From Gemmatimonadaceae bacterium (lineage in GTDB: Bacteria; Gemmatimonadota; Gemmatimonadetes; Gemmatimonadales; Gemmatimonadaceae), in contig JAUQWM010000020.1 in the NCBI GenBank assembly GCA_030835125.1, positions 31,021 through 95,020 on the forward strand: a stretch of 64,000 bases of DNA. Direction: 5' to 3'. The position numbers and the translations under genes were made by a program. Shown here in pieces: positions 42,088 through 51,757 of the stretch. Each line of letters starts with the position of its first letter. Within the stretch, counting starts at the first letter, position 1. The notes below the pieces were generated by a model. It was not told where the DNA came from, ran no database searches, and saw only the letters and a list, made by a program, of their open reading frames with translations.

Positions 42088-44148
42088 ATGCCTCACGCGC
42101 GCTTCATCATCTGGGCGGCCCTCACCACCACTTCAGTCGGCAACGCCCAATCAATGGGGTCTGACCCCATTGCCGCCGCGGTTGCGGCCTGGACGCCGGT
42201 GCTTGCGCCACCGGGTTCCGAGCCGGAGGCGTATCCGGTGCTGGCGCGGGCGTTGGGCACGGGTTGGAGCGTCGACCGCTTCGGGAACATGGTCAAGCGC
42301 GTCGGCAGCGGGTCGCCCCGTCGCGTGGTCGCCTGCGGCCTCGACTTCCCGTCGTACGTCGTCAGCCAGGTCACCGACGATGGCTACCTGCGGGTGAGAA
42401 GGACGGGAGGACCGTCGCATCCACTGTGGGACCAGTTCCACGAGGCGCAGCGAATCGCCGTGATGACGCGAACCGGGCGGGTGCCGGGCGTAGTCGCCGT
42501 CGCCAACGGACACTTCGCGCAACAACACCGCGCCGACACCGTGGCGATGACGATGGACGACCTCTGGATCGACATCGGCGCGTCGTCCGCGGCCGAAGTC
42601 TCGCGCGCCGGCGTATCGCTGCTCGATCCGCTCTCGATCGATCGACCGGCATGGAGTTACGGCGGATATGCCTCGGGACCCGCTATGGGCGCCCGCGCCG
42701 GGTGCGCAGCGGTCGCCACGGCAGCCACCGGCCGGGTGGGAGCCGGCGAGACGATCTTCGTCATCTCCGCGCAGCGCAGCTACAGTTGGCTCGGCCTGTC
42801 CCAGATGCTCGCCCAGCTGGGGCGTGTGCGCACGGTCGCGATGGTCGTTGATGGAACCGACGGAGCATCTCCCGGGCGCGGGGGGCGTGGTGGTGGACGC
42901 GGCGCCGCCATCCCGCGCGGCGCGAGCACCGACTCGATCCGCATCATCACGCCGCGCGTCCGTCACGCGCGCAGCCTGGTCGAGACGATTCATGCGAACG
43001 ACGCGAAGGCCCTGCTGGCGCAGGTCGCCGAGGCGGGTGCCGTCACGCTGGCGCCGGACGCTGCCTGGGTCACCCCTGGCGTGGACACCGCGCGCACGCT
43101 GAGCCGGCGCGGCGGCCTCACCGGCGAGATCGAGCGCCAATGGATGGAGCTCACCGACCTGCCGGGCGTCGCCGGACACGAGGGACCGGTTCGTGAGGCC
43201 GTCCTGGCGGCGCTGCCGGCGTGGGCGCGCTCGCGTGCCGTCGTCGACTCGATAGGCAACATCGTCGTCGCCATGGGGCCCGATCGCGACTCGGTCGCGT
43301 TCGTCGCCCACACCGACGAAGTGGGGTTCGAGGTCGCATCCGTCCTGCCCGACGGACGGGTGACGCTGCGGAGCCGTGGCGGCGTGGTGCTCCCGTCCTG
43401 GGAGGGCACGCCGGCGTACCTGCACTTCGATGCAACGAGCAGTTCCCGGGCACGGGCGCCGCTCCGCGGCATCTTCGTGCCTCGTGACTCGGGCCGCACG
43501 CGATCGCCGGGGACACTCACGGCCTGGTTCGGCATGGATTCGACCCAACTGCTGGCGAGCGGCGCCTGGATCGGGGCGAGCCTGACGTCCTACAAGCGCG
43601 CCGACCGCCTGGTGGGCACGCGTCTCACCGGCCGTGGCAGCGACGATCGCACCGGCACCACCGCGCTGCTGTTCGCCCTGCGACGCCTCAACCCGGACTC
43701 GCTGACCCACAAGGTCATCTTCGTGTGGACGGTGCAGGAGGAGGGCGGCCTGAATGGCGCGCGCTACTTCGGCGACCGGCACGGACGCAACCTCCGCCGC
43801 GTCTACAGCGTGGACACGTTCGTCTCGAGCGACACGCCGCTGGAGTCGCCCCACTTCGCGTTCCTGCCGTTAGGCATGGGCGCCGTGCTGCGGGGACTCG
43901 ACAACGGCAGCCTGGTGCCGCGCGCCGAGCGCGATCGCATCGTCTCGCTCGCCCGGGCCCGCGGCATCCCGCTCCAGGTGGGCACGACCTTCGGCAGCAC
44001 GGACGGCTCGGCGATCCAGCCGTGGGGACCGGTCAACATCGGCCTCTCCTGGCCGGGACGCTATTCCCACGGGCCGGCCGAGGTGCTGGACCTGCGGGAC
44101 GTGGAGGCACTCGTCCGGCTGGTGGTGGAACTCTCCAAGGCGCCCTGA
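42088..44148 (+). CDS. Secreted M42-type metallopeptidase with internal duplication
   Basis: This 686-residue protein has a signal sequence and two M42-like halves. The C-terminal half (about residues 350-680) keeps a full set of putative zinc/catalytic motifs: VAHTDEVGFEV, GSDDRTGTTALL, VQEEGGLNGA, YSVDTFVSSDT and RYSHGPAE. The N-terminal half aligns with it (SVDRFGNMVKR against VVDSIGNIVVA; VACGLDFPSYVV against VAHTDEVGFEV) but lacks the His-Asp pair. It therefore looks like a degenerate copy that may bind substrate or stabilise the oligomer. The family removes N-terminal residues from peptides. The ATG has no strong RBS. Confidence 0.82.
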   Translation: MPHARFIIWAALTTTSVGNAQSMGSDPIAAAVAAWTPVLAPPGSEPEAYPVLARALGTGWSVDRFGNMVKRVGSGSPRRVVACGLDFPSYVVSQVTDDGYLRVRRTGGPSHPLWDQFHEAQRIAVMTRTGRVPGVVAVANGHFAQQHRADTVAMTMDDLWIDIGASSAAEVSRAGVSLLDPLSIDRPAWSYGGYASGPAMGARAGCAAVATAATGRVGAGETIFVISAQRSYSWLGLSQMLAQLGRVRTVAMVVDGTDGASPGRGGRGGGRGAAIPRGASTDSIRIITPRVRHARSLVETIHANDAKALLAQVAEAGAVTLAPDAAWVTPGVDTARTLSRRGGLTGEIERQWMELTDLPGVAGHEGPVREAVLAALPAWARSRAVVDSIGNIVVAMGPDRDSVAFVAHTDEVGFEVASVLPDGRVTLRSRGGVVLPSWEGTPAYLHFDATSSSRARAPLRGIFVPRDSGRTRSPGTLTAWFGMDSTQLLASGAWIGASLTSYKRADRLVGTRLTGRGSDDRTGTTALLFALRRLNPDSLTHKVIFVWTVQEEGGLNGARYFGDRHGRNLRRVYSVDTFVSSDTPLESPHFAFLPLGMGAVLRGLDNGSLVPRAERDRIVSLARARGIPLQVGTTFGSTDGSAIQPWGPVNIGLSWPGRYSHGPAEVLDLRDVEALVRLVVELSKAP

Positions 44149-44164
44149 CACAATCGAACACGCA

Positions 44165-46456
44165 ATGACCTCACGTACGAGACGGGCGACGGCCTGCCGG
44201 AAGGTGGCCGTCTTTCTGGTTGCGTCCCTGATGGCCGGCCGCGCCGGCGCGCAGGTGATGGCGAACACCGGGGCCTCCGGACCCCGGACCGGCAGCGCCG
44301 CGGTGGTGACCGCGGCACCCGTCATCGACGGCCGGCTCGATGACGCCGCCTGGAAGTCGGGCCAGCCCTATGGCGACTTCATCCAGCGTGAGTTACGCGA
44401 GGGCGAGCCGGCGACCGAGCGCACCGAGGTCCGCGTCCTGACCGACGGCGAGGCGCTGTATGTCGGCGCGTGGCTGTTCGACCGGACCCCCTCGGCCATC
44501 GTCGCCGGCGAGAAGCTCCGCGACGTCACGCTGACCAACAGCGACTACTTCGCGTTCATCCTCGACACGTACCTCGACCGTCAGAACGGATTCGTCTTCG
44601 CCACCACGCCCGCTGGCGTCGAGTACGACGGCCAGGTGGTGAAGGAGGGCGAGGGCGGCGGCGTGTTCCAGGCTGGGCAGTCGCGGGCGCAAGCCGGTTC
44701 GATGGGCGGCTTCAACCTCAACTGGGATGCCACCTGGCAGGTGGCCACGTCGATCGACTCCGCCGGCTGGTACGCCGAGTTCCGGATCCCGTTCTCGACG
44801 CTGCGCTACGGCGCGGGCACCATGCAGGACTGGGGCCTCAATTTCGCGCGGAGCATCCGCCGGCATAACGAGGAAGCATTCTGGTCGTTCATCCCGCGCC
44901 AGTTCAACCTGTACCGCCTGTCCCGGGCAGGGACGCTGCAGGGCCTCGCCGTGCCCAGCCGCCGGATTGCGACGGTGACGCCGTACGTCCTCGGCCAGTC
45001 AGCGCGGAACTTCAACGTCGATTCCCGGATGAAGAGCACCGGCGAATTCGGCGCTGACCTGAAGGTCGGGGTGACCCCGAGCCTGACGCTGGACCTCACG
45101 GTCAACACGGACTTCGCGCAGGTCGAGGTGGACGAGCAGCGCACCAACCTGACCCGGTTTCCGCTGTTCTTTCCCGAGAAGCGTCCGTTCTTCCTGGAGA
45201 ATGCCGGCGTGTTCTCGGCGGGCACGCCGCAGGCCGTCGACCTGTTCTTCACGCGGCGTATCGGCATCGACACGCTGGGCAACCCGGTACCGATCATCGG
45301 CGGCGGTCGACTGAGCGGGCGGGTGGGCGCCGCGACGGTGGGTGTGCTGCAGATCTTCACCGACGAAACCGCCGGAGCCGAAGCCCAGGCGTTCTCGGTG
45401 GGGCGCATCAGCCGGGAGCTGGGCGGGCGCTCGCGTGTCGGGGCGATTGCCGTGCAGCGTGTGGCGACCGACGATGGCTCCGACTGGAACCGGACCTACG
45501 GAATAGACGGTCGACTGGGTATGGGCGAGGCTTGGACCGTGGACTGGTGGGCGGCGAAAACCGAGACGTCACCCATGACGGAGGACGTGGACGAGAGCAT
45601 CCTGCGGCCGAGCAGGTCGCGCGAGATCGGGTACAGCGTGCGGGCCGGGTACCAGACGTCGGCGTGGAACAACGCCCTGCGCTACGTGGAGGTCGGCGAG
45701 GACTTCAACCCGCAGGTCGGGTTCCTCAACCGGGCGGGCGGGTACCGGTTCTATGACATCTCGTTCATGCGCACCGTGCGCAGGCGCGAGTGGCCGTGGC
45801 TCAAGCAATGGAACCCGCATGCGAGCTATCGCGGCTACTACAGCCATGACGGGTACTGGCAGAGCGGCCAGGTGCACGTGGACATGACCGAGGCCGAGTT
45901 CGCGCGGGGGGGACGCTTCGGGCCGGAGTACAACTTCTACCACGAGGGCCTGCGGCAGCCGTTCGCCATCGCCAGCGGCGTCACGCTCCCCGCCGGCGAC
46001 TACAACTGGGGCTCGTTAGGACTGGACTGGGACACGGATCCCAGCGCCAGGCTGTCGCTGGTTTCCCGCAGCGAGATCGGGCCGTTCTACAACGGCAGCC
46101 GCATCGGCGAGACGGTGACCCTGACGTACCGGCGCGGCGCCTCGCTGACGACGTCGCTGCTGGTGGACTACCAGGACGTGACCCTCGACCAGGGCGACTT
46201 CATCCGGAAGCTCGTCGGTGTGAAGGTCGGGTACTTCTTCACGCCGAAGGTCTTCCTGCAGTCGCTGGTGCAGTACAACAACCAGGCGAGGGTCTGGACG
46301 GCGAATGCGCGATTCGGGTGGCTGAGCACCGCGGGGACCGGGCTGTTCGTGGTCTACAACGAGGGACAGCAGGCCGGCGGGTTCTTCGACTGGGTGCAGC
46401 CGCAGTCCCGGAGCCTGGTGGTGAAGTACACGCGGCAGCTCGGGACTGGAGGGTAG
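44165..46456 (+). CDS. DUF5916 / CBM9-domain outer-membrane protein (second copy)
   Basis: This 763-residue protein has a signal peptide (VAVFLVASLMAGRAGAQ), an N-terminal CBM9-like domain (PVIDGRLDDAAWKSG, DYFAFILDTYLDRQNGFVF) and a DUF5916 barrel (FPLFFPEKRPFFLENAGVF, FTRRIGIDTLGNPVPIIGG). It ends in amphipathic strands with a final ...RSLVVKYTRQLGTGG. It is a paralogue of the protein at 2128-4326 and shares the ERR/EKRPFF block. It starts 16 bp after the M42-type gene, so peptide processing and this outer-membrane protein may be co-expressed. The cargo, if any, is unknown. Confidence 0.88.
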   Translation: MTSRTRRATACRKVAVFLVASLMAGRAGAQVMANTGASGPRTGSAAVVTAAPVIDGRLDDAAWKSGQPYGDFIQRELREGEPATERTEVRVLTDGEALYVGAWLFDRTPSAIVAGEKLRDVTLTNSDYFAFILDTYLDRQNGFVFATTPAGVEYDGQVVKEGEGGGVFQAGQSRAQAGSMGGFNLNWDATWQVATSIDSAGWYAEFRIPFSTLRYGAGTMQDWGLNFARSIRRHNEEAFWSFIPRQFNLYRLSRAGTLQGLAVPSRRIATVTPYVLGQSARNFNVDSRMKSTGEFGADLKVGVTPSLTLDLTVNTDFAQVEVDEQRTNLTRFPLFFPEKRPFFLENAGVFSAGTPQAVDLFFTRRIGIDTLGNPVPIIGGGRLSGRVGAATVGVLQIFTDETAGAEAQAFSVGRISRELGGRSRVGAIAVQRVATDDGSDWNRTYGIDGRLGMGEAWTVDWWAAKTETSPMTEDVDESILRPSRSREIGYSVRAGYQTSAWNNALRYVEVGEDFNPQVGFLNRAGGYRFYDISFMRTVRRREWPWLKQWNPHASYRGYYSHDGYWQSGQVHVDMTEAEFARGGRFGPEYNFYHEGLRQPFAIASGVTLPAGDYNWGSLGLDWDTDPSARLSLVSRSEIGPFYNGSRIGETVTLTYRRGASLTTSLLVDYQDVTLDQGDFIRKLVGVKVGYFFTPKVFLQSLVQYNNQARVWTANARFGWLSTAGTGLFVVYNEGQQAGGFFDWVQPQSRSLVVKYTRQLGTGG

Positions 46457-46531
46457 GCGGCACGCACTGCGGGATGCGTGACGTGCGGGCGCGGTCGAGC
46501 GCATCCAGCGTCGGCGCGGGTGAGCGTCGAA

Positions 46532-46548
46532 CGCCGGCGGCTCCGGCG
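46532..46548. terminator. Small hairpin between convergent genes
   Basis: CGCCGG pairs with CCGGCG around a 5-nt loop in the 95-bp gap between the DUF5916 and phosphodiesterase genes. There is no T-run, so this is weak evidence for a terminator. Confidence 0.3.
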
Positions 46549-46551
46549 AGA

Positions 46552-47928
46552 CTACGGGCGCGACAGCAGGTTGCGGCCTTCCGCGGCCGGGAGTTGCAGG
46601 CCCAGCACAGCCGCCACCGTCGGAGCGATGTCCCGCATGTCCACCATGCCTAACGTCTTCCCCGCCGGGATTCCGGGCCCGGCGATGAAGAACGAGGCAT
46701 GGAGTTCGCGGCGCGCATTCAGGTGGCCGTGCATGCCGCGCACCGTGGATGGCGTGACCAACGGCCCCTGCAACGCTGCCCCGATGGTGTAGCCGGGCCT
46801 CATCGTGACGTGAAAGGCAGCGGTCGGGAAGCCACCCGCCGCCCGAAGCGCCGACGCATCGAGTACCGTATCGATGCCATTCGCCGAATCGGCGGCGACG
46901 CGGCTCAGGAGTTCCCGTACCGCCTCGCGGGTGGTCCGGGGAGCATCGTCCGCGATCATGATTGCCGCTGATGCCCCGGCACCCCACGGCATCGCCTGCC
47001 ACTTCGCCGGCTTCCCGTCCGCGCCAGCCGTGATCAGCCCTGCGTTCACGAACGCCGCGCCGAGGTTGAGTGCTTTTCCGGTCTGCAGGAATCCATGGTC
47101 CGACACGACCGCCACCACCGCCCGGTTGCCGGACGCTTCGGCTGACGCGCTCCAGACGTCGCCCACGATCCGGTCGATGCGCTCCAGGATCGCCTTCGCC
47201 TCCGGCGTCCACGGCCCTCTTTCGTGCTGCTCGTGGTCGAGGGCCGTGAAATACGCCAGCATCAGCGCGGGACGCCGCGTCTTGAGGAGCTGCACGACGA
47301 ACTTCGCGCGACGTTCGTCGCCCTCGATCGATTCATCGATTCCGTCGGCATAGGGACCCAGTGCGTCCTCCAGGGAATCGACCAGCCCGGGGCTCGAGAG
47401 CGCCTTGACGAGCTTGCGGTCATCGGGCGTGCCCGTGCGCCAGTATTGCGGAATGTTCCAGTCAATCCGTGCGCCGACGGTGACGGGCCAGTGCACCCCC
47501 GCGGTCCTGACGCCCTTCGTGGCGGCCGCGTCCCAGATGGCCTGGCTTGTCAGATCCGATGCGTACCAGTACCACCCGCCCTGGTTCTTCGCGAGGGGAT
47601 CGAACGTCGTGTTCGAGTGGATGCCATGTCTCGCCGGCGAGACACCCGTGACCAGCGTCGCGTGGCTCGGATACGTCACGGTGGGGATCACGCCGCGCAC
47701 GCCGGTCGCATGGGCTCCCTCACGCAGTAGCCGGCGCAGGTTGGGAATCGCCAGGCCGTGGCGGTCCGCCTCCGTCACATACGCTGGATGAAGCCCGTCG
47801 ATCGAGATCAGGACGACGGGCCGACCGGCATCCTGGGCCGACAGCGTAAACGAGGTCACGAGGACCCCGACCGTGGCCCGTACCGCCGCGCGGGCGATAT
47901 GGGTCACGGTGGTCGTCAGGGTTGTCAT
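46552..47928 (-). CDS. Secreted alkaline-phosphatase-superfamily phosphodiesterase (NPP-like)
   Basis: This 458-residue protein has a signal peptide and nucleotide pyrophosphatase/phosphodiesterase motifs: VLISIDGLHPAY (metal Asp), TVTYPSHATLVTG (nucleophile Thr), TALDHEQHERG, VVSDHGF and RGMHGHLN (metal Asp/His). It should hydrolyse phosphodiesters such as nucleotides in the periplasm. It begins 3 bp after the stop of the TonB-dependent receptor gene. The pair therefore forms a tight operon in which the receptor may import the substrate or product. Confidence 0.9.
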   Translation of the reverse strand: MTTLTTTVTHIARAAVRATVGVLVTSFTLSAQDAGRPVVLISIDGLHPAYVTEADRHGLAIPNLRRLLREGAHATGVRGVIPTVTYPSHATLVTGVSPARHGIHSNTTFDPLAKNQGGWYWYASDLTSQAIWDAAATKGVRTAGVHWPVTVGARIDWNIPQYWRTGTPDDRKLVKALSSPGLVDSLEDALGPYADGIDESIEGDERRAKFVVQLLKTRRPALMLAYFTALDHEQHERGPWTPEAKAILERIDRIVGDVWSASAEASGNRAVVAVVSDHGFLQTGKALNLGAAFVNAGLITAGADGKPAKWQAMPWGAGASAAIMIADDAPRTTREAVRELLSRVAADSANGIDTVLDASALRAAGGFPTAAFHVTMRPGYTIGAALQGPLVTPSTVRGMHGHLNARRELHASFFIAGPGIPAGKTLGMVDMRDIAPTVAAVLGLQLPAAEGRNLLSRP

Positions 47929-47931
47929 CGA

Positions 47932-50262
47932 CTAGAACCGCGTGCCAATCGTCAGGAAGAACAACCGCTTCGCTCCGGCCTGCAGCGTCTCCTGGTCGGC
48001 GGTCAGCGAGAACCCGTTCGTGCCCATCGTTGAGATGTACGACTCGTCGGTGAGGTTGGCGGCGTTGACCCGGATCGTGAACTCGTTGAACGCGCCGACT
48101 CTACCGAAGCTGAAGCCGAGGGAAGCGTCCATGGTGGTGTACGCGGGCACGGACTCGGTATTCAGGATGGTGAAGTACCGCCTGGCCACGTGGCGGGCCG
48201 TGAACGACGCCGAGAGCGGTCCGCGATTGAACTGGAGCGTCGTGTTCCCGAGGAACCGCGGCGCGTCGACGATATCCTTCCCGGCCGACTCGATCGTGTT
48301 CGTGCCGTCCTGGTAGTCATCGTCGATGGTCGAACGGTTCATGGCGGCACTGGACTGCCAGGTCAGCCCGTCGGCGAGCCGGATCGCCACCAGGGCTTCG
48401 ACGCCCTTTGACGTCACGTTGCCCACGTTGGCGAACGAGCTCACGCACGTCGCCGTCAGGGGGCACACGGCAACGCCGATCAGGCGGTTGCGATAGTCGA
48501 TGAAGTAGCCGGCCAGAGATGCCTCAAACCCGTCACGGCGCGTGCGGATGCCGGCCTCGTAGGTGCGGGCCCTTTCGGGATCGGTGTTGTTCTTCAGGTT
48601 GTCGAAGCCGGCAGGGTTGGTGTTGTAGACCCCGGTCTGCGGTGAGTACGGATACGCGTTCACGTTCTCTGAGTAGTTCGCGAAGACCTGATCGGTCGTC
48701 GACGTCGCGAAGACCACGCCGAGCTGGGGCAGGAGCCCGCCATCGGTCGGGAGCGAGAGGGTGGGCCGGTTCACGTCAGGCGCCGACGCGGCGTCGGGAA
48801 TCGTCAGGCCGTTGCTCCGGAAGTCGGCGCCGATGTGCAGGTACTTGGCGCCATACGTGAGCTTCAGCCGGTCGTCGACCAGGCTGGTGGTGTTCTGCAC
48901 GTAGGCGGAGGTCGTTTTCAGGTCGCCGGTCCGGTCGAAGAACAGGCGAAGTACGTTGGCGAAGTCCACTTCGGGGCTGGTGGCGTAGTCCTTCAGGCGC
49001 CAGGCGACGCGACGGATGTGCGTCTCGTTGCTCTCGTACCAGGCGCCCGCCTCGATGCGATTGGCGCCGAGGTCGAGCGAGAACCTGCCGTTCACGCCGG
49101 AACGCCGGTTGTCGTACTGCGTCTGGCGGAAGTAGATCGGGTCCGGGCTGAACGCGGTCGAACCGTAGTTGGGCGCGTGCCAGTCGCCGTCGCCGCGGTT
49201 GGTGTGGAAGTAGGGCGTGATCACGAGCCTGGCCCGGTCGCTCACCGCGAAGTCGCCCGCGAAATACGCGAGGTTGTCGCGCCGTGCCCCGTGTGCCGAA
49301 TGGAAGTATGCCTGGTCGGGTGAGGCGCTGATGGCCGCGGCCTTGGCGGCTTCCCAGCTGGAGAACTGGTCCCAGTCGCGGCTGCTCTGCCGGAAGCGGG
49401 CGAGCGAGAGGTCGGTGTAGTCCCCTTCGGTGCGATCCGAGAAGTCGTAGAACAGGGTGAAGCGATTGGCGCCGACGAACGCCAGCAGCTTGGCATTGAT
49501 CTGGTCCTGCCACTGTTCGCCGCCGCCGATGATGCCGTCGGCGCCGAACAGGCTCCGCGCCTCGGGGGAGAAGCGCTCGTACGAGCCCTTCCACTTGTCG
49601 GTATCCAGCCGGGAGTAGCTGAGGAACGCCTTCATGGCCCGGCCGGCGGCGAGGTCACCCTTCAACCCGGTGTCCCACCGGCCGAAGGTGCGACGGGCGT
49701 TGGCCGCCCCGAGCATCTGCCGCAGGCTGAACCCGCCGTCGTTGACCGGGTCGGACGAGCTATACTGCACGACGCCACCCAGGCTGTTGCTCGAGGCGGT
49801 GCCTAACGCGCCAGACCCCTGCGTGACCGTGGCATCGTCGAGGTTCTCGGCGTCGACGGCGCGGCCGACCCCGAGTCCGTTGAAGTTGCCGTACTGCATG
49901 TTGCCCAGCGTGATGCCATCGAAGGTCTGGCCGATCTGGCCGGCCTGGAACCCGCGAATGGTGAGCGTGGTGGACCACTCGTAGGAACCGAACGGATCCG
50001 AGGAGTTGAAGTTCACTCCCGGGAGGCGCTCGGCGGCCTTCAGGGGCGTCGTCCCCGGCGAGCGCAGCTGCAGGTCGGCACGCGTCAGCGCGTTGGCCGC
50101 GAGGACTCTTCCCATCCCGGTGGCCGAGCCTTTTACCTCCACGGTTCGCAGGGTGACTGCGCCCGTGTCGCGCGGTGGAGTCACTCCCTGGGCGAAGGCG
50201 GACGCCGCGATGCCGAGGAGCGGCGCGGCCAGGAGCGCGGACAGACGAAGGACACGTGGCAT
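47932..50262 (-). CDS. TonB-dependent outer-membrane receptor
   Basis: This 776-residue receptor has a signal peptide (LLAAPLLGIAASAFAQG), a plug domain with TPLKAAERLPGVNF and STTLTIRGFQAGQIGQTFDGI, then a barrel rich in paired strands (VFANYSENVNAYPYSPQTG). The C-terminal residue is Phe, as expected for barrel assembly (LTIGTRF). It takes up large substrates using TonB energy. The substrate may be linked to the phosphodiesterase encoded 3 bp downstream. The upstream 282-bp region (50263-50544) holds no gene or riboswitch I recognise and is presumably its promoter. Confidence 0.93.
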   Translation of the reverse strand: MPRVLRLSALLAAPLLGIAASAFAQGVTPPRDTGAVTLRTVEVKGSATGMGRVLAANALTRADLQLRSPGTTPLKAAERLPGVNFNSSDPFGSYEWSTTLTIRGFQAGQIGQTFDGITLGNMQYGNFNGLGVGRAVDAENLDDATVTQGSGALGTASSNSLGGVVQYSSSDPVNDGGFSLRQMLGAANARRTFGRWDTGLKGDLAAGRAMKAFLSYSRLDTDKWKGSYERFSPEARSLFGADGIIGGGEQWQDQINAKLLAFVGANRFTLFYDFSDRTEGDYTDLSLARFRQSSRDWDQFSSWEAAKAAAISASPDQAYFHSAHGARRDNLAYFAGDFAVSDRARLVITPYFHTNRGDGDWHAPNYGSTAFSPDPIYFRQTQYDNRRSGVNGRFSLDLGANRIEAGAWYESNETHIRRVAWRLKDYATSPEVDFANVLRLFFDRTGDLKTTSAYVQNTTSLVDDRLKLTYGAKYLHIGADFRSNGLTIPDAASAPDVNRPTLSLPTDGGLLPQLGVVFATSTTDQVFANYSENVNAYPYSPQTGVYNTNPAGFDNLKNNTDPERARTYEAGIRTRRDGFEASLAGYFIDYRNRLIGVAVCPLTATCVSSFANVGNVTSKGVEALVAIRLADGLTWQSSAAMNRSTIDDDYQDGTNTIESAGKDIVDAPRFLGNTTLQFNRGPLSASFTARHVARRYFTILNTESVPAYTTMDASLGFSFGRVGAFNEFTIRVNAANLTDESYISTMGTNGFSLTADQETLQAGAKRLFFLTIGTRF

Positions 50263-50544
50263 GGATCGGAGGGCGAAGAGTGAGCGTCACGGACCCGCCT
50301 GCATGGATGCGCATGCCATCGCGGGTCCCGTTGGCCGTCCAGTATCGCGGCTCCGGGTAACGCTCCGAACGATGATCCCGCCGGTTTCGGTAACGGCTGT
50401 GACTCAGGCCCGTCAGGTCACCGGACGGTCACGAACACGCTTCGCCGGCGCGCACCACCGTTCGACGGCTGGCCACCGCAGCGGCCACTTCGCGTCTTCC
50501 GCGGCTGGAGCCGCAGCCTCTGCGCCCAGCGCCCCGGCTCCCGC

Positions 50545-51717
50545 TCACACCAGCGACAGGATGATCTCGAACAGGATCAGGACCACGATCGCGATCTCCA
50601 GCGTTTCCGCCCGCCGTGCCTGGACCTCACCGTTCAGCATCGCGTACGTCTCCCGGATGATCGTGAGCTTCCGGTCAATCCCGGCTCGCCAGACACGCCC
50701 GCGATACAGTTCGAGCGCAGTCGAGTACACGCGTGCGAGATACACGTCGTCCGTCACCTTCAGCGCGTTCTCCGCCCTCTCGACGAGCTCGGTGATCTCC
50801 GCGACGAGCGTCTGCATCGAGGTGAGGAGGTGCGCGTACCCCGGCCGGAACAGGCGCCGGGCGCGAAATCGGGCGCGCGCAATCCGGTCGTACAGCTTCG
50901 GCAACTCCGCGTCCAGCATCGCGTCGTAATACCGCAACTCGAGGAGTTGCGCGTTCGCGAACTCGAGGATGTACTCCACGTCGGACGCTGCGCTGGACCG
51001 CTCGACGATGAGCGCGTTGTCCCAGCTCAGGATCGCCAGGTCATCGGCATAGTACGAGAAACGGTGCGGCAGGAGTTCGCGTCGCGCGTCGGCAGACAAC
51101 GGGCGCGTTTCGCCCAGGAGAAGCGGGACCAGGTCGAGCTGCTGGACGACGGTCGCCGGCAACTCGGCCCCGCGGGCGTCCTTCGCGTACGTGACATGGT
51201 AGACGACGTAGTCCTCACGCACACCGGCAAGTCCGGGTTGCTCGATGCAGGAGGCGATGCGATCAGTGAGTCGCCGGGCGTGCTGCTCGAGCAACTCCGG
51301 GATCTCCGGTGCCGAATCCACCGCGCGACCGAACGCAGTGAAGTCCGGCCACGACAGCTCCCCGGCTTCCACGCGTCCCCGCATCGAAAGGACCCCGAAG
51401 TCGAAGATCCGGACCGAGACGTCAAGGATCACCTTGCGCCCTTCAAGCATCACCGGTTCGCTGCCGAGGCCCACCGTGATCGGCAGGTTCACGATCTGCA
51501 GCGCCTGCGCCTCTCCGCGAGAGGGACGTTCCCGGGCGGGCGAGCTCGTCGCGAGCCGTTCCAGCACCTGATTGAGGTGAATCTCGCCACCGACATCGAA
51601 CATGCGGTACACGACGGCCCGGCCGCTGACCACGATCGTTTCGGGGGCCAACGATCGGTCGGTCAGGGATGTGAGGTCCATTTCCGGAATCTGCGACGCG
51701 GCGCCGGGAAGGTCCAT
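50545..51717 (-). CDS. RMD1/DUF155-like protein with C-terminal membrane anchor
   Basis: This 390-residue protein resembles the RMD1/Sif2 (DUF155) family. It has a central HRFSYYADDLAILSWDNALIVE block followed by long helices (YILEFANAQLLELRYYDAMLD, ITELVERAENALKVTDDVYLARVY) and a C-terminal hydrophobic tail (IAIVVLILFEIILSLV). In eukaryotes RMD1-type proteins sit in mitochondrial membranes; bacterial functions are unknown. GAGAGGTGAC precedes a GTG-ATG pair, and I use the ATG at 51717. It is separated from the TonB receptor by 282 bp and from the BNR protein by 40 bp, all on the same strand. Confidence 0.75.
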   Translation of the reverse strand: MDLPGAASQIPEMDLTSLTDRSLAPETIVVSGRAVVYRMFDVGGEIHLNQVLERLATSSPARERPSRGEAQALQIVNLPITVGLGSEPVMLEGRKVILDVSVRIFDFGVLSMRGRVEAGELSWPDFTAFGRAVDSAPEIPELLEQHARRLTDRIASCIEQPGLAGVREDYVVYHVTYAKDARGAELPATVVQQLDLVPLLLGETRPLSADARRELLPHRFSYYADDLAILSWDNALIVERSSAASDVEYILEFANAQLLELRYYDAMLDAELPKLYDRIARARFRARRLFRPGYAHLLTSMQTLVAEITELVERAENALKVTDDVYLARVYSTALELYRGRVWRAGIDRKLTIIRETYAMLNGEVQARRAETLEIAIVVLILFEIILSLV

Positions 51718-51757
51718 CACGTCACCTCTCCAGTCAGCCGCTCCGCGTCAAGTTGCA

